Shown here: in pieces, positions 41,441 to 49,942 of the stretch | Layout of the letters: every line of letters begins with the position of its first letter | Numbering within the stretch: position 1 is the first letter of the stretch | Assembly: GCA_964529405.1 (NCBI GenBank) | Contig: CAZGWE010000005.1 | Location: 1-62,128, forward strand | DNA length: 62,128 nt | Reading direction: 5' to 3' | Source of the DNA: CAZGWE01 sp964529405 | GTDB lineage: Bacteria > Patescibacteriota > UBA1384 > XYA2-FULL-43-10 > 1-14-0-10-43-13 | Notes under the pieces: model-generated | What the model was told of the DNA's origin: nothing | Database searches by the model: none | The model's input: only the letters and a program-made list of their open reading frames with translations | Program-made: the position numbers and the translations under genes

Positions 41441-42070
41441 TTAGCTCTCCTCGGAAGGGGTGAGTGGCGGAGGATAGGCGGCGAGTTCCAGATTGTGCTT
41501 CTTCAGCCACTCCTGAATTTCAACCAGGGACTTTCTGCCAAAGTGTCTTGTACTCAGCAGCCCCTCCTCAGTCCACTCCAGCAACTGTTCAACCGTCTCG
41601 ATACCGAGATTCCGTAAACAGTTGCTGGTCCGAACAGAAAAGTCAGCTGCATCGACACGAGTCAGGCGAATCGTAGCCAGATCAACTAGAGCTGACTCCT
41701 CTTCCTCTTTATTTGCCTCCTGTTCGTTCAGCTTGGGCGGCTCTTTCAACTTCAGGCCGAGGCGCTGAAGCGCGTACTTGACTTCTTTCAGCTTTGCCCA
41801 ACTGAATGGACACCACATACGCAAGTCGTCCTCGGTCATCTGCAGCAGCCCCCCGATAGTCTCGATCCCGTGATCTCGGATGCTGGCCACAGTTGAGCTT
41901 GACATACCCAGTCCAGAAATGGGTATGTCCGCTTTTTCGCCCCCACCGGTACACTCTAGGATGAGCCGAGGAAGCCGTCGACGAAATTCGGCCACTTCCT
42001 CCGGCGTACCGATAACACGGTATGCCCACGAGATCAAGGTCTTTTCTGCACTCGATTCCGCGAGTTCCAT
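41441..42070 (-). CDS. Protein of two RNA polymerase alpha-CTD-like domains
   Basis: A 209-residue protein. The second domain (about 133-195; SVRTSNCLRNLGIETVEQLL, then GRKSLVEIQEWLKKHNLEL) follows the RNA polymerase alpha C-terminal domain pattern closely, including the L-SVR-x-x-N-x-L start. The first (about 49-108; GMSSSTVASIRDHGIETIGG) is a diverged copy of the same fold. No alpha N-terminal or other polymerase domain is present. It has an ideal ribosome site (AGGAGGTGATTG) and a promoter (TTGAAA-N17-TTAAAT). It could bind UP elements or regulators in place of RNA polymerase. It is divergent from a TrmB regulator. Confidence 0.8.
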   Translation of the reverse strand: MELAESSAEKTLISWAYRVIGTPEEVAEFRRRLPRLILECTGGGEKADIPISGLGMSSSTVASIRDHGIETIGGLLQMTEDDLRMWCPFSWAKLKEVKYALQRLGLKLKEPPKLNEQEANKEEEESALVDLATIRLTRVDAADFSVRTSNCLRNLGIETVEQLLEWTEEGLLSTRHFGRKSLVEIQEWLKKHNLELAAYPPPLTPSEES

Positions 42071-42431
42071 TCAATCACCTCCTCTCTTGGAATCAAGTAA
42101 TTTAACCAGATTACGAAAACTTTTTCAATGTTTTCACTTGATTTGTGATGAAATTTATGATAGTATTACAATCGATTTCACATCATATGATATTGACGCC
42201 TTGTACCAACTAATATTAACTCCTTAATATAATAATCTGTCATTTCGACACCATTCGAGTCTGCTCGAAGGCGAGAAATCTACAAATTAATGAGCCCAAT
42301 TAAGTTGAATGAGATCCTCACGTCAGCTGATAAGAATCGGCTTCCTCAGGATGACATCAGAATGTCAGATTTCTCGCCTCCACCAGAGTGGATGGTGTCG
42401 AAATAACAAACAAGAGCGTATTGGAGTGTAC
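42071..42431. other. Divergent promoter region with inserted microrepeat
   Basis: From 42071 to about 42235 the DNA is AT-rich and holds promoters in both directions, with partial inverted copies of GTGATGAAAT/ATTTCACATC. From 42236 to 42416 it is a long microrepeat shared with 39778-39902. Confidence 0.6.
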
Positions 42432-43166
42432 ATGCCTCATCGTGCCTTAAGACAAATTGGTTTGTCGCAGAAAGAAGCGGAAGTTTACGAAACACTGCTG
42501 AAAATCGGCGAATCGCCGGTGGCTGATTTGATCAAAGCCACAAATGACCACCCGCAGATTATTTACCGCGCACTTGATGGTCTAAATGCAATTGGTTTAA
42601 TAATCACGACCTACCGCAGACATCGCCGTTATGTGCGAGCTGAGGATCCGAAAGTGTTGGAAAAGATCGAAGAATCCAAGTTAAAAGAGATCAGAAAAAT
42701 CATCCCCGATCTCGCCGCACTCCAAAAAAACTCCTCCGATGCCATTGTTCGAATTAGCAAGGGCAATGAAGCATTGCGATCATTAAGAATTCGAGCTTAT
42801 GATGAATTAGCCAAAGATGAAGTCTATTATGTCATCGGCGCATCCGGCGATCGCTATTATGAAATCATGGGCGATTTGCAAACCGAAAATGAGCGCAAAA
42901 GAATCAAAAAAGGCGTCATCAAAAGAATGATCAGCTTCAAAAGCCAAAAAGAATTACTAGAGCAGCAAAACAAATATAGCCATTTAACTGAGTATCGCTA
43001 TTTAGCAGAAGAATTTTCTGTACCCTCAACTACAATAATCTTCAATGAGACTGCCGCCATCATCATCTGGAATCCCGAACCGATCGTTATCACTATCGAA
43101 TCGCCCGAGGTCGCCGAGAGCTACCGCCACTACTTTGAGTCCTTGTGGCAAATTGCCAAACCATAA
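42432..43166 (+). CDS. TrmB-family transcriptional regulator (module D)
   Basis: A paralogue of about 244 residues, with winged helix GLSQKEAEVYETLLKIGESP. Its recognition helix is unusual (NDHPQIIYRALDGL), without the RTTxY motif of the others, which implies a different DNA site. The C-terminal sensor ends TIESPEVAESYRHYFESLW. The ATG at 42432 follows TTGGAG; the frame upstream reads through the microrepeat and is rejected. It faces away from the alpha-CTD-like gene and lies 59 bp before the next gene. Confidence 0.85.
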   Translation: MPHRALRQIGLSQKEAEVYETLLKIGESPVADLIKATNDHPQIIYRALDGLNAIGLIITTYRRHRRYVRAEDPKVLEKIEESKLKEIRKIIPDLAALQKNSSDAIVRISKGNEALRSLRIRAYDELAKDEVYYVIGASGDRYYEIMGDLQTENERKRIKKGVIKRMISFKSQKELLEQQNKYSHLTEYRYLAEEFSVPSTTIIFNETAAIIIWNPEPIVITIESPEVAESYRHYFESLWQIAKP

Positions 43167-43225
43167 ATTTGCATTAGCCAGATAATTAGATCTATATTGT
43201 TAGTGAAGTTAATTAAGGAACTCAC

Positions 43226-44548
43226 ATGCCATTCAGTGAACATGGAATACGAGCGACAATTGGAGCAGAACTACCGCCCGAAGCTCCCGAGAGATTAAGA
43301 ACGAAGCCAGAAGTTATCTTCGGCAACATTTTGGGCGTTGACCAAAGCGGTATAGCTACTGCTTGTACTGCAAGCATTAGAAACAAGACTAAGGCTTTGC
43401 GAATTCGACAGATAGAAGAATCTAAGGGCCAACATGTTGGCTCCGTTGATGCTCGAATCGACAAAATCCAAACCATGGGCAATGATGTTTTTGCCTCTAT
43501 TCGCCAAAACAGACACTTGCTCGAGAGCCGGCATGACGTAGAGCGGATCAGGGTTGAGTGGCTGGTTATGAAATGCTATGAGGAGATTCCACTGATTGTA
43601 GCAAGAGCCATTAATCGAGCCGACCTTGAAAGACAATCAAAGCGGCTTAAGCGCCAAATTTACGAAGAACGAATCACCAATCCCAGTCACGCCGCCCATC
43701 TTCAAAACGAAAAATAAATAATTGAACAACAAATCGGTGAGCTCAATCATCCTGATGCTGTCTGGCAAATCCACCTTTCAGAGCTAATCGGCTATTTGCG
43801 CTTGCTTCAGGGCCATGATCCTAAAACCGGTAGCCAAAGAGAGATTGTCGATCAATTCTGCTCTGATTTGTGGGACTCTCTGGAACACTTTGCCCAAGCT
43901 GCCACCTCGCCAGAGGAGGCAATGGCAATTGTCGATGAACGGAGAACGGGTATTGCCGGCCTCAGAGCTCTGATTGGTTTTTTTGAATCTGCCGGCATCA
44001 AGGCCTATTATCCGAAAATAGAAGACGAAAGAAGTGACCGGCCCACCTCAAAACAAGATGTGAGTGAGGGCTTTGACCTTTGGGTTACAGACGATACTGG
44101 CGCAGCTGCCATCGGAGTGCAGGTGAAGAGTCATCGAAGATTTAACAACAATGAGGAAGAGGAATTAACCGAGGATAAAAAAACTTCACGCTTAGAATTT
44201 CAACCAGTGACACCAGATTTGATAAGCCAAACGGAGGCAGAACTCCACAAACTCCGTCGGCGACAGAAGCAAGGAGAAGAGATTTCGACTGTCGCAATTC
44301 AACATAGGGAGAAAAAAGCAGGCCAAATGCGGGCTATGCTTGAAACATTGACAAAATCAGGTGTTTATAGTACTATTACGGACGCTGACCTAAGTGCCGG
44401 CTGGGTTGAGATCTGGGGTGTAAGCGACAAGGGCTCAATCGATCCCTTAACGGGCGAGATTGTCGAGGGATCCAGCCAGGACCTCGATCAAAGCCAAGTT
44501 GCCATACGCCTTAAGTCAATCCTAGCCTCGGGAGGGAATCATGAGTAA
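43226..44548 (+). pseudogene. PD-(D/E)XK nuclease-like gene interrupted by an in-frame TAA
   Basis: One frame runs from the ATG at 43226 (after AAGGAACTC) to the TAA at 44546, broken only by TAA at 43715-43717. Before it are 163 codons of basic helical protein (RSKRLKRQIYEE-like); after it the frame continues IIEQQIGELNHPDAVWQIHL with no ribosome site or ATG nearby. The second part has a nuclease-like core, EGFDLWVTDD, then AIGVQVKSH, giving the D-(x)n-Q-x-K variant of PD-(D/E)XK. It is either a recent nonsense mutation, a read-through gene or two genes with a weak internal TTG start (43796). The end overlaps the next ATG. Confidence 0.6.
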
Positions 44549-44735
44549 CGCCAACAGGCCGCCGGGCTTAGTCCCGGCCACCAATCCTTCTTTGCCGGAC
44601 TCCGACCTTGACATCTGCGAGTACTTCCGCCAGCAGATGGAGGGCAATCCGGAGTCCTACCCCGAACTGGCTCGGCTGCACCTCGAGGGGTGTGAGCCTT
44701 GTCGTGAATGGGAGAAGAGGAAACGCGGGCAGTAG
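44541..44735 (+). CDS. Small zinc-finger (zf-HC2/anti-sigma-like) protein
   Basis: A 64-residue soluble protein with Cys26 and the sequence H47-x3-C51-x2-C54, the exact spacing of the zinc-binding anti-sigma motif. No membrane segment is present, unlike most anti-sigma factors. GGGAGGG stands four bases before the ATG, and the start overlaps the stop of the nuclease-like gene, so it is coexpressed. No sigma factor is seen nearby; the partner is unknown. Confidence 0.65.
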   Translation: MSNANRPPGLVPATNPSLPDSDLDICEYFRQQMEGNPESYPELARLHLEGCEPCREWEKRKRGQ

Positions 44736-44803
44736 CCCGCAGACATCGTCAGCGTCCTGAAACGCCGTCAACCCGTCCCTCGGGTGGGCGGCGTATTTTG
44801 TTT
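44725..44803 (+). terminator. Hairpins and terminator after the zinc-finger gene
   Basis: GCGGGC-AGTA-GCCCGC at 44725-44740 overlaps the stop region. A larger stem ACGCCG/CGGCGT (44762-44794) with an inner ACCCG/CGGGT and ATTTTG follows. Confidence 0.6.
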
Positions 44804-45034
44804 CATATACTCAAATATTTTTCTACGCTCTCTTTATACCCATCCCGCATCGGATACCGGTCGATCTCTTTCGAGTCAATCCAGGCAAATTTCGAGTGCT
44901 CGTTGCTTAATTTCATATTCGATAGATCGGCTTCTGCCAGGTAATTCCCAATTTGTGCCATCATGCACAAACAAAAATTTGCCATCCCGGCAGAAGAGTG
45001 CTTTGACTGTAACTCGCTGAATTTGTTTTGGCAT
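44803..45034 (-). pseudogene. Remnant of a Nudix hydrolase
   Basis: The first part, MPKQIQRVTVKALFCRDGKF followed by LFVHDGTNWELPG, is a Nudix N-terminus. A second frame carries the end, NEHSKFAWIDSKEIDRYPM. The Nudix box (G-x5-E-x7-REUXEEXGU) that should lie between them is gone, with a frameshift. It is a deletion derivative and cannot be active. Confidence 0.65.
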
Positions 45035-45089
45035 TTTATCTGTCATTCCTATGAAAACAGGAATCTTATTTAAGATTATCTGTTGACCG

Positions 45090-45155
45090 AATGGATCCCC
45101 TGGTCATGGCCATGCCTGGCCCGAAGGGCGCCCTTCGGGCCCCGAGGATGACAAG
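45090..45155. repeat. Microrepeat containing a 24-bp palindrome
   Basis: GGCCCGAAGGGC and its exact inverse meet at 45118-45141 within a GGATCCCC...GAGGATGAC repeat. Confidence 0.6.
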
Positions 45156-45163
45156 AAGGGGAG

Positions 45164-45661
45164 TTATTTCGTGTTCACGATCTTTTGCTGGATTTCATAG
45201 GGCTTGGCAATATTTTTGATTCTGATCTCTTTGCCATCGGATGAGCCGGCCGTGCGGATAATAACATCGCCGAATTTAAACATCATGCGTAAGAGCCCGT
45301 CGGTTTGGGAGGCGATATCCTGAATCCTGTCAATCTCCGTTTCGGTAATTTTACGTTTGACAAAACCCCCCTGTTCGACATTGATAATCCGGCCGTTTGT
45401 AATAACGCAAACGCTCTCCTTGAACATATAAAAGGCCCGCAAAAACCCGGCTAAGCCGACCGGAATTAAGACAAGGGCAACCAATCCGACAAATTCATTG
45501 TTGAATTTGAGATAGATAAGAACTGTCGCTGCGACCGGCACCACCATTTTCACGACCGGCCAAACCAAAACAACCGGATGATTCCGTACTACTTCGGTAA
45601 CCTTCTCGCCCGGACGCTGGCCGTTGAAGGTGAATTCTTTTCTCCTGTTTGTATTATTCAT
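45164..45661 (-). CDS. PH-domain membrane protein (bPH2/YdbS-like)
   Basis: A 165-residue protein with two membrane helices (PVVKMVVPVAATVLIYL and GLVALVLIPVGLAGFL) followed by a bacterial PH domain (VCVITNGRIINVEQGGFVK, ITETEIDRIQDIASQTDG). Function unknown. Its ATG overlaps the stop of the WecA-like gene by 4 bp. Confidence 0.82.
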   Translation of the reverse strand: MNNTNRRKEFTFNGQRPGEKVTEVVRNHPVVLVWPVVKMVVPVAATVLIYLKFNNEFVGLVALVLIPVGLAGFLRAFYMFKESVCVITNGRIINVEQGGFVKRKITETEIDRIQDIASQTDGLLRMMFKFGDVIIRTAGSSDGKEIRIKNIAKPYEIQQKIVNTK

Positions 45662-46752
45662 TTGAATTTATCTACCGTCATTTTATTCAGCACTCTGGTC
45701 AAACCGAACATAATTAAAATTATGACCAATGCTGCGATTATCTTGCTTAAGGTGTGCGAACGCAATGAGACCCAACCAAAAGCGACCGAGATCAAATACA
45801 ATGAAATAATAGATTGGCGAACGCTGAATCCGGCTTTCAGAAAACGATGGTGCAAATGGGTTTTATCGGGAGTGGTAAAAGGGTTTTGTCCCCGCATAAT
45901 TCTGCCGCCCGCCACAATCAAGCCATCTATGATCGGAAAACCGAGGACCAAAAAGGCCGTCGCCAGTTTGCCGCCGGAAATGACTGCCAGTACCCCAAGC
46001 ATAAAACCCAAAAACATACTGCCGGAATCGCCCATAAAGATTTTGGCCGGTGGAAAATTCAAAACCAAAAAGCCAAGCGTTGCGCCAACCAGAATAATGG
46101 CAACCATCGCTGTGGCGGGCTGGTTTACTGCCAGACTAATTGAGAGTAAAAAGATGACAAAAGCGGCAATGGCAGACGTCCCGGCCGCCAAACCATCCAC
46201 CCCGTCCAGAAAATTGATGACATTCATCATACCTATTAACCAAATGAGGGTGAGCAGATCCGACCAGAGCGAAAAGTGGTAAACAATGCCGCCAACCGTC
46301 GCGATTGGTATATAGACCGAATTCAAATCAAAAGCGTTGCCGAAGGGATTCGAGAGATTTTCAATCCCGATGCCCGAAGCAATAATCGCAATAACCGCCA
46401 AAGCCTGGAAAAACAGCTTTTTCCAGGCGCTTAACCCGCGTATGTCATCAATCAGCATCGATATAATAATGATCAAAGCTCCGGCCCAAATACCGACCAA
46501 ATGCTTGTCAATATAGCCGAGCCTGGAGTTCACCAGCTCCAAATTTGTATTGCGAAATCCAAAAACCCAAAATGAAACAAGCAGAAACGATAGAGAAAAC
46601 GCCAAACCGCCGATCCGGGGCACGGGTTTTCTGTGAACATCGCGTTTTCGGGGCATTGAAACAATACCAAAACGAGTGCAGACCCTCTCCGCTGCCCAAG
46701 TCAATATGACAGAAAAGACAAACGCTAAGAAAAAGGGAGTTAGATATAACAC
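45658..46752 (-). CDS. Undecaprenyl-phosphate sugar-1-phosphate transferase (WecA/TagO-like)
   Basis: A polytopic protein of 364 residues that moves a sugar-1-phosphate (usually GlcNAc) onto undecaprenyl phosphate, the first step of many surface glycans. Family motifs are RDVHRKPVPRIGGLAF, LIDDIRGL, NVINFLDGVDGLAAG, FMGDSGSMFLG and the terminal THLHHR. About ten membrane helices can be seen. The His-rich THLHHR end favours WecA/TagO over MraY. Confidence 0.88.
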   Translation of the reverse strand: MLYLTPFFLAFVFSVILTWAAERVCTRFGIVSMPRKRDVHRKPVPRIGGLAFSLSFLLVSFWVFGFRNTNLELVNSRLGYIDKHLVGIWAGALIIIISMLIDDIRGLSAWKKLFFQALAVIAIIASGIGIENLSNPFGNAFDLNSVYIPIATVGGIVYHFSLWSDLLTLIWLIGMMNVINFLDGVDGLAAGTSAIAAFVIFLLSISLAVNQPATAMVAIILVGATLGFLVLNFPPAKIFMGDSGSMFLGFMLGVLAVISGGKLATAFLVLGFPIIDGLIVAGGRIMRGQNPFTTPDKTHLHHRFLKAGFSVRQSIISLYLISVAFGWVSLRSHTLSKIIAALVIILIMFGLTRVLNKMTVDKFK

Positions 46753-46936
46753 AATTGTAAAACCCGCAATCTAATTGCAAGACACAATGAACGAGGCTTT
46801 TAACGCATTGAAAGTCCTTCGGAACGCTCGGCATTCCTTCGAACACTATCACATCTTGCTATATGCCAAAAATTCGGTGCGTAAGCTTTGCTTATTTGAC
46901 ATTTGTTATTTAGGCTTCGACATTCCGCTATGTTCA

Positions 46937-47542
46937 TTAGAACATAGCGGCGTGGTCTGCTCTTTCGTAATCGTGAATCTCTTCCTCCGAAAACCAGTGG
47001 GCAATCTCGTTCTTGGTTTCGTCTGGAGTTTCGGAAGAATGGATAAGATTCTTAACAGAACGACCGCTTAGGTTGGCCGCCGCCGGCGAATCAACTGAAT
47101 AATCACCCCTGATTGTACCTATTTCGGCCTTGCTCGGCAAGGTCGAGCCGACGATCTTTCTAGCCATATCAATAGCATGAATGCCTTCAACAACCATGGC
47201 CACAACCGGTGCATCGGCAATGTATTCGATGAGCCATTGGCGAACCATCTTACCGGCCTCAAGCTGATCGCTTGTACCCATATGCTCTTTAGGGTCAAGC
47301 CCGTACTCCTCAAAAACCTTAAAACCCTTGCCGCCGAGGCGATGAATCCATTCTTCGTCTTTGGGATAGTGTAAATCAACATGCTCGACCGAAGGTTTCA
47401 TCATTTTCATGGCGACAATCTTTAAACCACGCCGTTCGAATCGCCCAACTATTTCGCCTATTAAACCCCGCTCAACACCGTCGGGCTTAATCATAACAAA
47501 AGTTCTTTCTAGCACAACATCCGGAATACATTTTTGGGACAT
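46937..47542 (-). CDS. ndk: Nucleoside diphosphate kinase
   Basis: The enzyme transfers the gamma phosphate between nucleoside phosphates through a phosphohistidine. The N-terminus has RTFVMIKPDGVERGLIGEI and the active-site His168 is in KNLIHSSE. At 201 residues it is some 50 longer than usual because of an insert at about 47-97 (DLHYPKDEEWIHRLGGKGFK and after). The C-terminal TPDETKNEIAHWF is well conserved. Confidence 0.9.
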   Translation of the reverse strand: MSQKCIPDVVLERTFVMIKPDGVERGLIGEIVGRFERRGLKIVAMKMMKPSVEHVDLHYPKDEEWIHRLGGKGFKVFEEYGLDPKEHMGTSDQLEAGKMVRQWLIEYIADAPVVAMVVEGIHAIDMARKIVGSTLPSKAEIGTIRGDYSVDSPAAANLSGRSVKNLIHSSETPDETKNEIAHWFSEEEIHDYERADHAAMF

Positions 47543-47641
47543 AATAAACTCCTAAATCAAAAAATCAAAATAATAGAATGTCTTATCTGTAAAAGTTCAG
47601 ACTCATTAATTTTGATTTTGCTAATATGTAACGCAAATTTA

Positions 47642-48907
47642 TCAAAGCACAAAAATGTCTTCAAGCTGGCCTTTGGTCAATGAAGGGCCAATGTATGCCA
47701 ACCCCATCCGTTCATCAGTCAAATACTTTCTTGCCACACTAAGTATATCATCTCTGCTGATTTTTTCATAAATTTTCATCAGTTCCGGGATCGTCACGAC
47801 TTTAGCGCTCAAGATTTCAGAAATAGCATAATACTCGGCGACCTCAAGGGAATCCTCAAACGAAACCAGCATGCGGCCGTTGGCGATTTCTTTGGCCCGA
47901 TTTAGTTCAGCCTCCGTTACGCCTGAATCCAGAGCCTTACGATATTCATCCAGAATCGCCTGAATTGTCTCCTTGACCTTTTCGTGGGGAACTCCTGCCT
48001 GGGTATCAAAACCGCCTGATTCAACATAACTCGACGAAGAAGTCCTGACGGCATATGCCAAGCCGCGCTTTTCCCGGATTTCGGTAAACATTCTTGAACT
48101 CATCGAACCGCCCAGTATGACCGCCAGAAGTTTCAAAATATAGCGTTCGGCATTCCGATATTCGGCGCCGCGGAAACCAACAACCAGATGGGATTGCTCT
48201 GTCGAACGATTGATGACGATTGAAGCCTTTTTATTATTAATCGTCACGGCTGGCAGAGCGTCAATCTTTTTATGCGGCAAAACGAAGTTTTCTTCAGCCA
48301 AGCGGACCATCTCCTCCTCGCTTTTGCCGCCAAAATTTCCCGCCATAACGACAACCGTATTCGGCGCCGTATAGTATTTTTCGCGATAATTTATGAGGTC
48401 GTCGCGCTGTACTGCCAGAACTGCCTCCTTGCGGCCGATAACATCCCGGCCAAGCGCATTTGACCCGAAGATCACCTCCTCGAACCGGCTGTCAACGATC
48501 TCCATAGGCAAATCTTCATACATGTTAATCTCTTCGACGATGACACCCTTTTCGCGCTCAAGCGAATCCCGATCAAAAAGGGGATTGACCACAATTTCTT
48601 TTAGAAATTCCAAGGCCGTCTCCAAATGCTTAGGCACGATTTTGGCATAATATCCGGTATATTCTTTGCCGGTAAAAGCATTGTGTTCGCCCCCGACATT
48701 TTCAATGAATTCCGCCACGTCAATCGGAGTCGGCAATTTTTTCGTCCCTTTGTAGTGCATATGTTCCAGCACGTGAGAGATGCCAGCCTGATGATCTGCT
48801 TCATTGCGGCTACCGACGCCAAAAATTACCAGGACCGTAATTACCCCGGTCGCATTATTAGGCACTAATATTAACCTGACACCACTTTTGAGAACATGCT
48901 TTGTTAT
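47642..48907 (-). CDS. M16-family zinc peptidase (probable ATA start)
   Basis: A peptidase of about 421 residues with the inverted zinc motif HVLEH (HVLEHMHYKGT) and the distal Glu in EEINMYEDL. Members act on small peptides or as processing proteases. The usual N-terminus (a VLKSGVRLILVPN strand) can be read upstream of the first standard codon, GTG 48865, with no ATG, GTG or TTG in that stretch. An ATA at 48907 lies 5 bases after AGGAAA and restores it; the GTG start would cut the first strand. I therefore place the start at ATA 48907. Confidence 0.8.
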   Translation of the reverse strand: MTKHVLKSGVRLILVPNNATGVITVLVIFGVGSRNEADHQAGISHVLEHMHYKGTKKLPTPIDVAEFIENVGGEHNAFTGKEYTGYYAKIVPKHLETALEFLKEIVVNPLFDRDSLEREKGVIVEEINMYEDLPMEIVDSRFEEVIFGSNALGRDVIGRKEAVLAVQRDDLINYREKYYTAPNTVVVMAGNFGGKSEEEMVRLAEENFVLPHKKIDALPAVTINNKKASIVINRSTEQSHLVVGFRGAEYRNAERYILKLLAVILGGSMSSRMFTEIREKRGLAYAVRTSSSSYVESGGFDTQAGVPHEKVKETIQAILDEYRKALDSGVTEAELNRAKEIANGRMLVSFEDSLEVAEYYAISEILSAKVVTIPELMKIYEKISRDDILSVARKYLTDERMGLAYIGPSLTKGQLEDIFVL

Positions 48908-48955
48908 GAGAATTTCCTAGCTATGAGTTTTATGTTTTGCGTTTTGAATTGGTTA

Positions 48956-49032
48956 TGGTATGCCTGGGAGGACTTGAACCTCCGACCTTCGGAACCGCAA
49001 TCCGACGCTCTATCCAACTGAGCTACAGGCAC
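48956..49032 (-). tRNA. tRNA-Arg (GCG)
   Basis: Minus-strand cloverleaf: acceptor GTGCCTG/CAGGCAT, anticodon stem TCGGA/TCCGA around loop TTGCGGT giving GCG, T arm GGAGG-TTCAAGT-CCTCC, discriminator A and encoded CCA. The wobble base is G, not the usual A/inosine of bacterial CGN tRNAs. Confidence 0.93.
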
Positions 49033-49114
49033 AAAAGACAGTCCAAAGTCTATAAAGAAAAAATCTGCCTCCCCCGACTTTATAGGCTTTACGAACTCGA
49101 TGGACTTTATGGAC

Positions 49115-49618
49115 TTAAAACCGCAGAATGCGGTTTATTACATCCACCAAGTCCTCACCCTTACTCTCATCTTCCGGCAAATGCTTTTTGAAATACAATC
49201 TCACTTGGCCTTCGTCAACATTCTTAAGCGGCAGGCTTACTTCACCGTTGAATTGTCCGACCAGATCCGCCTTAATTTTGGGAATGTCTCCGGGCACAAA
49301 GACGAAGGACTTAAACTGGCTAAATTGATAGGCTCTGTTGTGGACAACAATGCCGTCTTGATAGAGAGCACAGTCAATATTATTCGGCCTGACACCGGAA
49401 ATAACGGACAAAACGATTCCGGCCACGATAACTACCAAACCGCCGCTTATCATTTCCAGCAGCAAGAAAACTCCGGCAATTGCTACTGTAACAATCGCCA
49501 AGCCCAGAAACCAGCTGACATTTTTTTTGTGATAAGCATACTCGGGCGATTGCCAGGAAAAAATCGGCCTTTCTTCATTTATTGTCTTTTTTGGCACGCT
49601 CTTTTTAACTTCCGGCAC
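49115..49618 (-). CDS. Hypothetical membrane protein with two helices
   Basis: A 167-residue protein with two adjacent membrane helices (VSWFLGLAIVTVAIAGVFLL and GGLVVIVAGIVLSVISGV) followed by a PH-like beta domain (NIDCALYQDGIVVHNRAYQF). No named family recognised. The 3' end abuts tRNA-Arg in the same direction. Confidence 0.72.
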   Translation of the reverse strand: MPEVKKSVPKKTINEERPIFSWQSPEYAYHKKNVSWFLGLAIVTVAIAGVFLLLEMISGGLVVIVAGIVLSVISGVRPNNIDCALYQDGIVVHNRAYQFSQFKSFVFVPGDIPKIKADLVGQFNGEVSLPLKNVDEGQVRLYFKKHLPEDESKGEDLVDVINRILRF

Positions 49619-49719
49619 GTTTCCCTCCTAAAATTAGCCTTCTTGTGCTATAAAATTATCACTACTATCAAATTGGCTGTGCTAACCGTAGCCTTAAGCC
49701 GAAACCATTGAACGAAGGT

Positions 49720-49812
49720 TGGCGGAGAGAATGGGATTCGAACCCATGTGGCGGTTATTAGGCCACCGACGGTTTAGCAAACCGTTCCCTTAAGCCTCTC
49801 GGGCATCTCTCC
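49720..49812 (-). tRNA. tRNA-Ser (GCT)
   Basis: A 93-base minus-strand tRNA with the long variable arm of class II: acceptor GGAGAGA/TCTCTCC, anticodon stem ACGGT/ACCGT around TTGCTAA giving GCT, variable stem GGTGGC/GCCACA-like, T arm ATGGG-TTCGAAT-CCCAT, discriminator G and encoded CCA. Confidence 0.93.
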
Positions 49813-49942
49813 AAACATAGACCATTTAGTATTAAACAAAAACAAGGGAATTTGCCAACTTTCCCAATTGATTCAAGCTCCAAGATCCATGTTTCATGAT
49901 AAAGTCTAGCATAAAATTGATAAATTGTATATAATCTAAACC

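Noticed and set aside
42309..42431. 41-codon N-terminal extension of the module D regulator
   Set aside because: It reads through a microrepeat; the ATG at 42432 has GGAG upstream and matches the paralogues.
46753..46936. Possible small gene or RNA between ndk and the WecA-like gene
   Set aside because: Only short inverted pieces (TCCTTCGGAA-like) are visible; no start with a ribosome site and no cloverleaf.
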